Shown: positions 26,442 through 34,938 of the stretch, piece after piece
How positions within the stretch are numbered: position 1 is the stretch's first letter
Layout of the letters: each line of letters starts with the position of its first letter
Origin: Dysgonomonas sp. Marseille-P4677
GTDB lineage: Bacteria > Bacteroidota > Bacteroidia > Bacteroidales > Dysgonomonadaceae
Assembly: GCF_016652235.1 (NCBI RefSeq)
Contig: NZ_JAEPKU010000002.1
Location: forward strand, 1 to 64,000
Direction of reading: 5' to 3'
Length of the DNA: 64,000 bases
Translations under genes and position numbers: made by a program
The notes under the pieces: generated by a model
What the model saw: the letters and a program-made list of their open reading frames with translations, nothing else
Told to the model about the DNA's origin: nothing
Databases searched by the model: none

Positions 26442-29243
26442 ATGGAATACAATTTTAAGGAAATAGAAAAACGCTGGCATCAATACTGGATAGATAACAA
26501 AACCTATAAGGTTAAAGAAGATAAAAACAAACCTAAATATTATGTACTCGATATGTTTCCTTATCCTTCAGGTGCGGGCCTACATGTCGGACATCCGCTA
26601 GGCTATATCGCTTCTGATATATTTTCACGATATAAACGTTTAAAAGGCTTTAATGTCCTTCATCCAATGGGATATGATGCCTATGGCCTTCCTGCCGAAC
26701 AGTATGCTATACAAACAGGACAACATCCGGCTGTAACTACAGCTCAAAATATCAACCGTTACCGCGAACAATTAGATAAGATTGGATTCTCCTTTGATTG
26801 GAGTAGAGAAATACAAACCTGCGATCCAAGATATTATCATTGGACTCAATGGGCATTTATCCAAATGTTTAATAGCTACTATTGTAATGACGAACAACAA
26901 GCTCGTCCCATAGCGGAACTAATAGAAGCATTTGAAAACGTAGGAACAGATGGGTTGAATGTCGCTTGCAGTGAGGAGCTACACTTCACAGCCGAAGAGT
27001 GGAAATCTTACAACGAGGAGAAGAAACAAGAAATCTTACTTAACTATCGCATAGCGTACAGGAGTGAGACTTCGGTAAACTGGTGTGCTGATCTCGGAAC
27101 TGTATTGGCAAACGACGAAGTTATCAATGGTTTGTCCGAACGTGGGGGCTACCCTGTGGAACAGCGTTTGATGCGTCAATGGAGCTTACGTGTATCCGCC
27201 TATGCACAACGCTTACTTGATAGATTAGATAAAATAGACTGGAGCGATTCGATCAAAGAAACACAGCGAAACTGGATAGGGAGAAGTGAAGGTGCAGAAA
27301 TGAAATTTAAGGTAAAAGACTCGGATATAGATTTCGATATCTTTACAACTCGTGCCGACACAATATTTGGGGTTACCTTCATGGTACTTGCTCCTGAAAG
27401 CGAATATGTGAAGCTAGTGACTAAAACAGGCCAAAAAGCAGAAGTGGATGCTTATCTGGATACAACAAAACGCCGTACAGAAAGAGAAAGGCTAATGGAT
27501 AAAAAGGTATCCGGTGTCTTCACAGGATCATATGCTATTAACCCGTTAAATGGACAAGAAATTCCAATTTGGGTATCAGACTATGTCCTTGCCGGATATG
27601 GAACCGGAGCCATCATGGCCGTTCCGGGACATGATAGTCGCGACCATGCCTTTGCCAAACATTTCGGTCTGCCTATCATTCCACTGATAGAAGGTTGTGA
27701 TGTAACCAATGAAAGTTTTGACGCCAAAGAAGGTATCATGATTAATTCCGGTTTCTTAAATGGATTGAATGTAAAAGATGCAATAGAAAGGGCTAGACAG
27801 TATATCAAAGAAAATAATCTTGGACAAATAAAAGTAAACTATCGTTTACGTGATGCTATATTCTCTCGCCAACGATATTGGGGTGAACCATTTCCTGTTT
27901 ATTACAAAAATGGATTACCATACATGCTGCCACTGGATAAATTGCCATTGGAATTGCCGGAAGTAGATAAATATCTGCCGACCGAAACAGGTGAACCGCC
28001 TCTAGGACGTGCAACAAAATGGGCATGGGATACTGTAAATAATGTAGTGGTAGAAACTTCTAAGATAGATAACAAGACTGTTTTTCCTCTCGAATTAAAT
28101 ACTATGCCGGGATTTGCAGGATCATCCGCATATTATCTGCATTACATGGATCCGTATAATGATAAAGAGTTGGTATCGAAAGAAAAAGACGAATACTGGC
28201 GTAATGTGGATCTATATATCGGTGGTACCGAACATGCCACAGGACACTTGATTTATAGCCGTTTCTGGAATAAATTCTTATACGACATAGAGGTTTCTTG
28301 TGAAGATGAGCCTTTTAAAAAGCTTATCAATCAAGGTATGATACAAGGACGCAGTAATTTTGTCTATCGTATAAATGGATCTAATAAATTTGTTTCTTAT
28401 AATTTGAAAGATCAATATGAAACGACAGAACTTCATGTCGACGTTAATATTGTAAGTAACGATATCTTGGATATAGAAGCGTTTCGAGCATGGAGACCCG
28501 AGTTTAATAATGCAGAATTTGTTCTGGAAGATGGAAAATATATATGTGGATGGACTGTAGAAAAAATGTCCAAATCGTATCACAACGTAGTAAACCCTGA
28601 CGATATAGTTAATAAATACGGGGCTGATACATTACGTATGTATGAGATGTTTCTAGGTCCTTTAGAACAGTCTAAACCTTGGGATACAAACGGTATTGAC
28701 GGCGTAAACCGTTTCTTGCGTAAATTATGGAATTTATTCTACAAAGGAGATACATTAGCAGTAACCGACGAAGAACCTACTAAGGATGAATTGAAGTCTC
28801 TTCACAAACTTATAAAGAAAGTGTCGAGTGATATAGAAGGATTTTCATTCAACACCTCGATATCTGCATTTATGATCTGTGTAAATGAATTAAGTTCGGT
28901 CAAATGTAGTAAAAAAGCTGTTTTGGAAGACCTGATTATCCTAATTGCTCCATTCGCTCCATTTATAGCAGAGGAACTATGGCATGCACTAGGTAATACA
29001 ACATCTGTTTGTGATGCAGAATGGCCTGCTTTCAATGAAGAGTATCTTGTAGAAGATGTTATCAACTATACAATATCATTCAACGGAAAAGCTCGTTTCA
29101 ATATTGAATTCCCGGCAGATACGCCAAATGAGGAAATAGAAAAAACTGTTCTGGCACATCATAGTTCCGAAAAATGGATGGAAGGTAAAACTCCTAAGAA
29201 AGTAATTATTGTACCTAAGAAGATCGTAAACATAGTTTTGTAA
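26442..29243 (+). CDS. leuS: leucyl-tRNA synthetase
   Basis: Charges tRNA-Leu with leucine, with a CP1 editing domain. I take the ATG at 26442 (933 aa, [10 protein letters not shown]) rather than the in-frame TTG two codons upstream. The class I signature HVGH is at 48-51 and KMSKS at 708-712; the editing domain contains the [13 protein letters not shown] segment. The protein is about 70 residues longer than the E. coli enzyme, with extra sequence after [13 protein letters not shown] and before the KMSKS loop. This long form is usual in Bacteroidetes. It is followed after 8 nt by the YitT-family gene. Confidence 0.97.
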   Translation: MEYNFKEIEKRWHQYWIDNKTYKVKEDKNKPKYYVLDMFPYPSGAGLHVGHPLGYIASDIFSRYKRLKGFNVLHPMGYDAYGLPAEQYAIQTGQHPAVTTAQNINRYREQLDKIGFSFDWSREIQTCDPRYYHWTQWAFIQMFNSYYCNDEQQARPIAELIEAFENVGTDGLNVACSEELHFTAEEWKSYNEEKKQEILLNYRIAYRSETSVNWCADLGTVLANDEVINGLSERGGYPVEQRLMRQWSLRVSAYAQRLLDRLDKIDWSDSIKETQRNWIGRSEGAEMKFKVKDSDIDFDIFTTRADTIFGVTFMVLAPESEYVKLVTKTGQKAEVDAYLDTTKRRTERERLMDKKVSGVFTGSYAINPLNGQEIPIWVSDYVLAGYGTGAIMAVPGHDSRDHAFAKHFGLPIIPLIEGCDVTNESFDAKEGIMINSGFLNGLNVKDAIERARQYIKENNLGQIKVNYRLRDAIFSRQRYWGEPFPVYYKNGLPYMLPLDKLPLELPEVDKYLPTETGEPPLGRATKWAWDTVNNVVVETSKIDNKTVFPLELNTMPGFAGSSAYYLHYMDPYNDKELVSKEKDEYWRNVDLYIGGTEHATGHLIYSRFWNKFLYDIEVSCEDEPFKKLINQGMIQGRSNFVYRINGSNKFVSYNLKDQYETTELHVDVNIVSNDILDIEAFRAWRPEFNNAEFVLEDGKYICGWTVEKMSKSYHNVVNPDDIVNKYGADTLRMYEMFLGPLEQSKPWDTNGIDGVNRFLRKLWNLFYKGDTLAVTDEEPTKDELKSLHKLIKKVSSDIEGFSFNTSISAFMICVNELSSVKCSKKAVLEDLIILIAPFAPFIAEELWHALGNTTSVCDAEWPAFNEEYLVEDVINYTISFNGKARFNIEFPADTPNEEIEKTVLAHHSSEKWMEGKTPKKVIIVPKKIVNIVL

Positions 29244-29251
29244 GGGAAAAC

Positions 29252-30151
29252 ATGAGTGCTTTAAAAAGAATTGAAGCAATGCCAAAAAAATATCTTAAAG
29301 AATTTTATTGGAAAGATTATCTGAACATAACAATCGGACTCAGTTTATATGCCATTGGCCTGATTGGTTTTATTCGTCCAGGGGGTATTGTTACCGGTGG
29401 GCTTGCCGGAGTAGGACTCCTTATAGAATATGCTACTAGTGGTAAAATTGTTTTACAAGAAACTTATTTTGCCATCAACTGCGTTTTACTGATTGTTGCA
29501 CTTAAGATACTCGGTCTTAAGTTTCTTGTTAAAACAATCTATGGAGTAGTTGTACTGACAGGTCTACTTACATTGGTGAGTTATCTTGTACAGAAACCAA
29601 TTATAGCTGACGAACCTCTTCTTTCGGGTGTAATAGGCGGTATGATGTGCGGCGCAGGTATTGGATTGGTCTTTAGTGCCAATGGTAGTACTGGTGGAAC
29701 AGATATTGTGGTTGCGATAATCAACAAATACAAGAATATTGCATTTGGACGAGGCATGCTACTATGTGACTTTATCATCATATCTTGTTCGTATTTTGTA
29801 TTTCAGGATTTTAATAAAATAGTATACGGCCTGATTGTTATGGGTGTTATGACTTATTCGATAGATATGATCATAAACGGATTTCGTCAATCTGTACAAG
29901 TACTCATTATATCAGACAAATACGAAACCATAGCTAATGCAATAAACAAAGAACTCCACCGAGGATGCACACTACTGGATGGCATGGGTTGGTATACTCA
30001 AAAACCTACTAAAGTAATTATGGTTTTGGCAAAACGTACTGAAGCATTGGAAATGTTCAGACTGATAAAAAGTATCGACGAAAAAGCATTTATATCACAA
30101 AGCACAGTCAGAGGCGTTTATGGTGAGGGATTTGATAAGATAAAAACATAA
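29252..30151 (+). CDS. YitT family membrane protein (DUF2179)
   Basis: A 299-aa protein with five or six membrane segments (from about residue 25 to 205) and a C-terminal soluble DUF2179 domain from about 215 (SVQVLIISDKYETIANAI to the end). FIRPGGIVTGGLAGVG and SANGSTGGTDIVVAI are typical of YitT-family proteins, a conserved but uncharacterised group suggested to be transporters. It lies 8 nt after leuS and probably forms an operon with it. An alternative ATG at 29279 would also preserve the domain. Confidence 0.9.
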   Translation: MSALKRIEAMPKKYLKEFYWKDYLNITIGLSLYAIGLIGFIRPGGIVTGGLAGVGLLIEYATSGKIVLQETYFAINCVLLIVALKILGLKFLVKTIYGVVVLTGLLTLVSYLVQKPIIADEPLLSGVIGGMMCGAGIGLVFSANGSTGGTDIVVAIINKYKNIAFGRGMLLCDFIIISCSYFVFQDFNKIVYGLIVMGVMTYSIDMIINGFRQSVQVLIISDKYETIANAINKELHRGCTLLDGMGWYTQKPTKVIMVLAKRTEALEMFRLIKSIDEKAFISQSTVRGVYGEGFDKIKT

Positions 30152-30257
30152 ATTATCTTATATAGTAGAATATAATCTTCCCAAAGTTTTATAGTATTAT
30201 ACAGAGATATTAGTAAACAAAAAAGAGTGTTGTATTCAATGGATTAAAACAAGTTAT

Positions 30258-31019
30258 ATGAATAAAGAATCATCCTGCATTTGCAAGAATTGTAATAATC
30301 CGGTAGATAATAATTATTGTGGTTTTTGTGGTCAATCTGCTAAAACAGGCCGAATTAATCTGCACTATTTTATTCATGAAATCCAACATAGCCTTCTCCA
30401 TATAGATAAAGGAATCCTGTATACCACAAAAGAACTCCTTATACGTCCGGGAGTCACAATCCGTGAATATTTAAACGGCAAAAGAGTCAATCATTTCAAA
30501 CCTTTTGCCTTTGTCATTATCCTCGGCACGATATATACTTTCGTTGCGCATTTCTTTAATTTATATCCTGAGAATGAAATTATAACTTTTGAATTAAGCA
30601 ATCATCAAGAGGTTGCAAACATCAACAAAGTTATCATTGATTGGATATATAGCCACTATTCATTAATCATGCTTTCTCTTATTCCATTCTCTGCGATTGC
30701 TTCTTATATTATATTCAGAAAAAAGGGCTATAACTATCCCGAACATATTATTATATATTCATATATAACAGGGATACAAATATTATTACTGCTTATAGCC
30801 TATCCTCTTTATTATTTTCTACACTTTACATCCACTTATTATATTATACTTTCTTTATCCTTCATATATAATATTATAGTACTGGTTTTGTTATTTAAGG
30901 ATAGATCTTGGTTTATTACTACATTAAAGGCTTTATTAAGCATAATGTTGTCCACGACATTTATCTTTATTGTAAGCATTATTATATCGATACTAGTCGC
31001 ATTAAGTAAATATGGTTGA
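30258..31019 (+). CDS. DUF3667 membrane protein with zinc ribbon
   Basis: A 253-aa protein of the DUF3667 type. The N terminus holds a zinc ribbon with Cys9, Cys12, Cys21 and Cys24. The family core follows: INLHYFIHEIQHSLLHIDKG and RPGVTIREYLNGKRVNHFKP. Then come about five hydrophobic segments to the C terminus. The family is widespread in Bacteroidetes with no known function. It starts 106 nt after the YitT gene and ends 4 nt before the SDR gene, with which it is probably co-transcribed. Confidence 0.88.
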   Translation: MNKESSCICKNCNNPVDNNYCGFCGQSAKTGRINLHYFIHEIQHSLLHIDKGILYTTKELLIRPGVTIREYLNGKRVNHFKPFAFVIILGTIYTFVAHFFNLYPENEIITFELSNHQEVANINKVIIDWIYSHYSLIMLSLIPFSAIASYIIFRKKGYNYPEHIIIYSYITGIQILLLLIAYPLYYFLHFTSTYYIILSLSFIYNIIVLVLLFKDRSWFITTLKALLSIMLSTTFIFIVSIIISILVALSKYG

Positions 31020-31023
31020 ATAA

Positions 31024-31797
31024 ATGGATTTGAATGGGAAAAATATTATTATAACCGGAGCATCTTCGGGCATAGGCAAGGAAGTCCTCCATATTCTTTC
31101 CGCCTATAGAAATGTAAAAATTATTGCAGTTGCTCGCCATATAGAAGATATTCCTCTGATAGAAGATGTGATTTATCCTCTTAGATGTGATGTGAGTTCG
31201 GCAAAAGGTGTAGACAAAGTATTTGAGTATGCACAAAAAACATGTGGACATATTGACATATTCATAGCAAACGCAGGTTTTGCTTATCTCGAAAAATTAG
31301 AAATCCCTGACTGGAACCATATAGAATATATATATAATCTCAATGTATTCTCTCCTATCTATTCTCTAGAGAAACTTGTTTCAGAAAACGGAAAAAGGTC
31401 AATTACATTTGTTTGTACAATATCGGGCGCAGGTTTAGTTTCATTACCTGCATATTCACTTTACTGCTCTACGAAAGCCGCACTTCATCATTTCATACAA
31501 ACATATAGGCATGAACAATCTAAAAATCTTCAATTAACAGCAGTTTATCCGGTCGCCACCCGTACAGATTTCTTCAATAAAGCTACCGGTGAAGACGACA
31601 CCCCTCTACCCTTTCCTACTCAGAAAACCAAAATTGTCGCAAAGAAAATAGTAAAAGGTATAGAGAAAGGAAAAAGGAATATTTATCCGTCTTTCTTATT
31701 TCGACTATTTTTCCCTATAGGCAGAACTTTCCCTTTATTTTCAAAAATATATTCCCAAATGGAAAAAAGAAAAGTAAAGAAATGGCTAGGGTTTTAG
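31024..31797 (+). CDS. short-chain dehydrogenase/reductase
   Basis: A 257-aa classical SDR with an NAD(P) loop TGASSGIG at 11-18, NAG at 83-85, and the catalytic Ser134, Tyr147 and Lys151 (YCSTK). The C terminus is basic and hydrophobic (FLFRLFFPIGRTFPLF), which suggests membrane association, as in acyl-chain or sphingolipid-type reductases; the substrate is not known. It starts 4 nt after the DUF3667 gene. The last 12 bp overlap the 3' end of the convergent PAP2 gene. Confidence 0.9.
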   Translation: MDLNGKNIIITGASSGIGKEVLHILSAYRNVKIIAVARHIEDIPLIEDVIYPLRCDVSSAKGVDKVFEYAQKTCGHIDIFIANAGFAYLEKLEIPDWNHIEYIYNLNVFSPIYSLEKLVSENGKRSITFVCTISGAGLVSLPAYSLYCSTKAALHHFIQTYRHEQSKNLQLTAVYPVATRTDFFNKATGEDDTPLPFPTQKTKIVAKKIVKGIEKGKRNIYPSFLFRLFFPIGRTFPLFSKIYSQMEKRKVKKWLGF

Positions 31798-32355
31798 TAG
31801 CTCTTTCTTTTCTTTGAAATTTTGGAAAAGCTTATAACCTAAAATCCCTATCATTATACCGAATAGTATACCGACCAAAACGTCGAACGGATAATGCTTT
31901 GCCACATAAATACGGCTATAAGCAACTATTGTAGCCCAGACAAGAGCAATTACCCCATATATTTTCTTCTTTCGAAAAAATAATAAGAAAAAAACAGCCA
32001 TTGTAAAAGTCGTAGCCGAATGAGATGAGAAAAAGCTAAAACTATCGCTAAACTTTTCAATAGCATGGATCGTATCCTGCCAAGTTTCATTATGTATTGG
32101 ACGCGGACGCTCTATGATAAGCTTTATAATATTTGTAAACAGAGCACTCAGCCCTGTGGATAAAGAGAAAAAGAAAACACCGGTCTTTTTCCATATTTCT
32201 GCTTTAAAATAGATAAATGCAGACATAAGCAGAAAAACCAATATCCATCCTGTATATGAACTAAAAAAGAGCATAATGGGGTCCAACCAATCGATATGCT
32301 TACTATTTAGAAATAAAAATAGTTCTCGATCCCATTCCAGTAGCTTATCTAACAT
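31786..32355 (-). CDS. PAP2 superfamily phosphatase
   Basis: A 189-aa integral membrane phosphatase. The three PAP2 signature parts are all present: KLIIERPRP, SSHSATTF and SRIYVAKHYPFD. Such proteins dephosphorylate undecaprenyl pyrophosphate or lipid phosphates at the outer face of the inner membrane. About five membrane segments and a basic C terminus are visible. It is a single minus-strand gene among plus-strand genes, divergent from ruvB and overlapping the SDR gene at its 3' end by 12 bp. Confidence 0.93.
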   Translation of the reverse strand: MLDKLLEWDRELFLFLNSKHIDWLDPIMLFFSSYTGWILVFLLMSAFIYFKAEIWKKTGVFFFSLSTGLSALFTNIIKLIIERPRPIHNETWQDTIHAIEKFSDSFSFFSSHSATTFTMAVFFLLFFRKKKIYGVIALVWATIVAYSRIYVAKHYPFDVLVGILFGIMIGILGYKLFQNFKEKKELLKP

Positions 32356-32495
32356 TTGTGTAACTTTTCAATTTGATACAAAGAAAATATCTTTTTATGG
32401 TTAATCTACACAGATTGCATATCTTTTATATTTTTTAGGACTTCTCTATTAGGAGTAAATTAATACTGATAGTGTGTAATTTAAATATATTGATG

Positions 32496-32503
32496 TAAAT
32501 TTG
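32496..32503 (+). promoter_or_regulatory. -7 element for ruvB
   Basis: TAAATTTG matches TAnnTTTG and lies 15 nt before the ruvB ATG, leaving only a very short leader. Confidence 0.45.
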
Positions 32504-32518
32504 CATTCATAGCTTATT

Positions 32519-33541
32519 ATGGAAGAAACATTCAATATACATAGAGGTAGCCTGAACGAGAACGAAAAGGAATTTGAAAATGCCTTACGTCCTCTTACAT
32601 TCAGCAGTTTTAGCGGTCAAAGCAAGGTTGTGGAAAATCTGCAAGTTTTTGTTACTGCTGCTAAAATGAGAGGAGAGTCACTAGACCACACCCTACTCCA
32701 TGGTCCTCCGGGACTTGGAAAGACTACGTTGTCAAATATTATAGCAAACGAATTAGGCGTCGGCTTTAAGATAACATCGGGTCCGGTACTAGATAAACCA
32801 GGCGATCTGGCAGGTCTTCTGACATCGCTAGAACCAAATGATGTACTCTTTATTGACGAGATTCATCGACTATCACCTGTGGTAGAAGAGTATTTATACA
32901 GTGCAATGGAAGACTATCGTATCGATATTATGATAGATAAAGGCCCTAGTGCCCGTTCGATACAAATAGAGCTAAATCCTTTTACGCTGATAGGTGCAAC
33001 AACCCGTAGCGGCCTACTAACAAGTCCTCTACGTGCACGTTTTGGCATCAATATGCATCTGGAATATTACAATATGGATACATTGACTAATATTATTCTT
33101 CGGTCTTCAAATATATTAGATGTACCTACATCGAAAGAAGCTGCTGTAGAGATAGCTTCACGTAGTAGAGGCACTCCCCGCATAGCAAATGCACTTCTAC
33201 GTCGGGTTCGGGACTTTGCTCAGGTAAAAGGGTCGGGTAAAATAGATAAAGCCATTGCTACATACTCTCTCGAAGCTTTGAATATTGATAAATATGGACT
33301 GGATGAAATAGACAATAAGATACTCCTTATACTTATCGATAAATTCAGAGGTGGCCCCGTCGGTATCTCTACCATTGCCACAGCACTAGGAGAAGATGGC
33401 GGTACAATAGAAGAAGTATACGAACCGTTCCTAATCAAGGAAGGATTTATGAAGCGGACTCCACGAGGCAGAGAGGCTACAGAGCTAGCCTATGAGCATC
33501 TGGGAAGAAAGCGCGAAAGTCAACAAGGATATTTATTTTAA
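32519..33541 (+). CDS. ruvB: Holliday junction helicase subunit RuvB
   Basis: The AAA+ motor that drives branch migration with RuvA during recombinational repair. The 340-aa protein has Walker A GPPGLGKT at 62-69, Walker B DEIH at 113-116, an [19 protein letters not shown] segment holding sensor 1 and the arginine finger, and a C-terminal winged helix ([16 protein letters not shown]). Normal length. It is followed by a LolC/E-type permease gene after 69 nt. Confidence 0.98.
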   Translation: MEETFNIHRGSLNENEKEFENALRPLTFSSFSGQSKVVENLQVFVTAAKMRGESLDHTLLHGPPGLGKTTLSNIIANELGVGFKITSGPVLDKPGDLAGLLTSLEPNDVLFIDEIHRLSPVVEEYLYSAMEDYRIDIMIDKGPSARSIQIELNPFTLIGATTRSGLLTSPLRARFGINMHLEYYNMDTLTNIILRSSNILDVPTSKEAAVEIASRSRGTPRIANALLRRVRDFAQVKGSGKIDKAIATYSLEALNIDKYGLDEIDNKILLILIDKFRGGPVGISTIATALGEDGGTIEEVYEPFLIKEGFMKRTPRGREATELAYEHLGRKRESQQGYLF

Positions 33542-33577
33542 TTATAAACTATGGAATATCAATTATGAGCATTGTTT

Positions 33578-33603
33578 GCTGATAACTGATAGCTGATAAC
33601 TGG
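33578..33603 (+). repeat. 14-nt tandem repeat before the permease gene
   Basis: GCTGATAACTGATA at 33578-33591 is followed at once by GCTGATAACTG(G) at 33592-33603, nearly two copies of a 14-nt unit. It ends 7 nt before the TTG start codon at 33611, where a ribosome would bind. Confidence 0.6.
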
Positions 33604-33610
33604 ACTCATA

Positions 33611-34858
33611 TTGAACTTAGAACTATTTATAGCAAAGCGCATCCACTTCGGTGGAAATAAGGGAGAAAAGCGAGCCTCGTCTCCAGCCATAAAAATAGCT
33701 ATTGCCGGTGTTGCGATAGGATTAGCAGCCATGATATTAGCTTTATCGATCGTTATCGGATTTAAAACTGAAGTACGGAATAAAGTTGTAGGATTTGGCT
33801 CGCATATACAAATATCAAACTTGAGCAATAACAGCACTTACGAAACACAATCTGTCTGTGTCAGCCCAGAGTTAATCAACCAGCTAGAGCACATAGAAGG
33901 TATCAAGCACGTTGAAACATTTGCTACAAAACCCGGAATAATCAAGACAGATAGTGCTTTTCAAGGAATTATTCTTAAAGGAATAGGAAAAGATTATGAC
34001 TGGGGATTCTTCAAACAAAATATGATTGCCGGGTCAATCATCGATCCAAATGATACGATTCATGTCAATCAGGCAATATTATCAAAAAACATATCAAACA
34101 AACTTAATCTTAAAACAGGAGATAGTTTTCTTTGCTATTTCATAGGAGATAACGTTAGATTCAGAAAGTTTTACATAACAGGAATATATAGTACCAATTT
34201 TGAAGATTACGACAAGCTTTTTGTTGTTACAGATATAGACCTGATCCGTAAATTAAACAATTGGGAACAGGATGAAGCCAGCGGCATTGAGTTGCTGGTA
34301 AAAGATTATAACAAACTTGATGAAATTCAGCAGGCTGTCTTTGTTGAGATGATGAGTTATCGCGACCGTAAGGACAACACGTTCTTAACCAGGTCTATCA
34401 AAGAGATGAATCCAATGATATTCAACTGGCTCGATCTATTAGATATGAATGTAATCGTGATAATAGTTCTAATGTTTTTAATATCTGTATTCACTATGAT
34501 ATCAGGATTGCTTATCATCATCCTTGAGCGAACTAACATGATTGGTATGCTAAAAACGCTTGGAGCCCGTAACTATAGTATACGTAAAACATTCTTATAT
34601 ATATCCTCATTCCTCATTCTTAAAGGTTTGTTCTGGGGTAATATTATTGCTATCGCTATCCTAATTATACAAAAACACTTTGGACTGATTAAGCTAGATC
34701 CTGATACATACTATGTTTCAGAGATGCCTGTGGATATAAATATCCTTTATATACTACTTATTAATTTAGGTACACTTCTCTTATCTATGTTAATGATGAT
34801 AGGACCATCATATTTGATTGCCAGAATTTCACCAGCTAAGTCTATTCGGTTTGAGTAA
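33611..34858 (+). CDS. LolC/LolE-type ABC transporter permease
   Basis: A 415-aa FtsX-fold permease. One membrane segment lies near the N terminus (about 26-50), then a periplasmic domain of about 220 residues, then three membrane segments in the C-terminal third (FLISVFTMISGLLIIILERTN and so on). N-terminal LELFIAKRIHFG and the ERTNMIGMLKTLGA loop are typical of lipoprotein-releasing LolC/E subunits, which extract outer-membrane lipoproteins together with LolD ATPase. No ATPase gene lies next to it. Translation appears to start at TTG 33611: no in-frame ATG or GTG lies upstream and the N-terminal sequence fits the family. Confidence 0.88.
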   Translation: MNLELFIAKRIHFGGNKGEKRASSPAIKIAIAGVAIGLAAMILALSIVIGFKTEVRNKVVGFGSHIQISNLSNNSTYETQSVCVSPELINQLEHIEGIKHVETFATKPGIIKTDSAFQGIILKGIGKDYDWGFFKQNMIAGSIIDPNDTIHVNQAILSKNISNKLNLKTGDSFLCYFIGDNVRFRKFYITGIYSTNFEDYDKLFVVTDIDLIRKLNNWEQDEASGIELLVKDYNKLDEIQQAVFVEMMSYRDRKDNTFLTRSIKEMNPMIFNWLDLLDMNVIVIIVLMFLISVFTMISGLLIIILERTNMIGMLKTLGARNYSIRKTFLYISSFLILKGLFWGNIIAIAILIIQKHFGLIKLDPDTYYVSEMPVDINILYILLINLGTLLLSMLMMIGPSYLIARISPAKSIRFE

Positions 34859-34886
34859 ATAATTTTCAAATCATATCATAAATAAA

Positions 34887-34918
34887 AAACGCCTTATTCT
34901 ATATGAAATAAGGCGTTT
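34887..34918. terminator. bidirectional terminator between permease gene and nrdJ
   Basis: AAACGCCTTATT (34887-34898) pairs perfectly with AATAAGGCGTTT (34907-34918), a 12-bp stem with an 8-nt loop. On the minus strand a strong U-run (TTTTTT) follows, serving nrdJ; on the plus strand the tail is weaker. Confidence 0.88.
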
Positions 34919-34938
34919 CTGTTATTGTCTTAAAAAGA

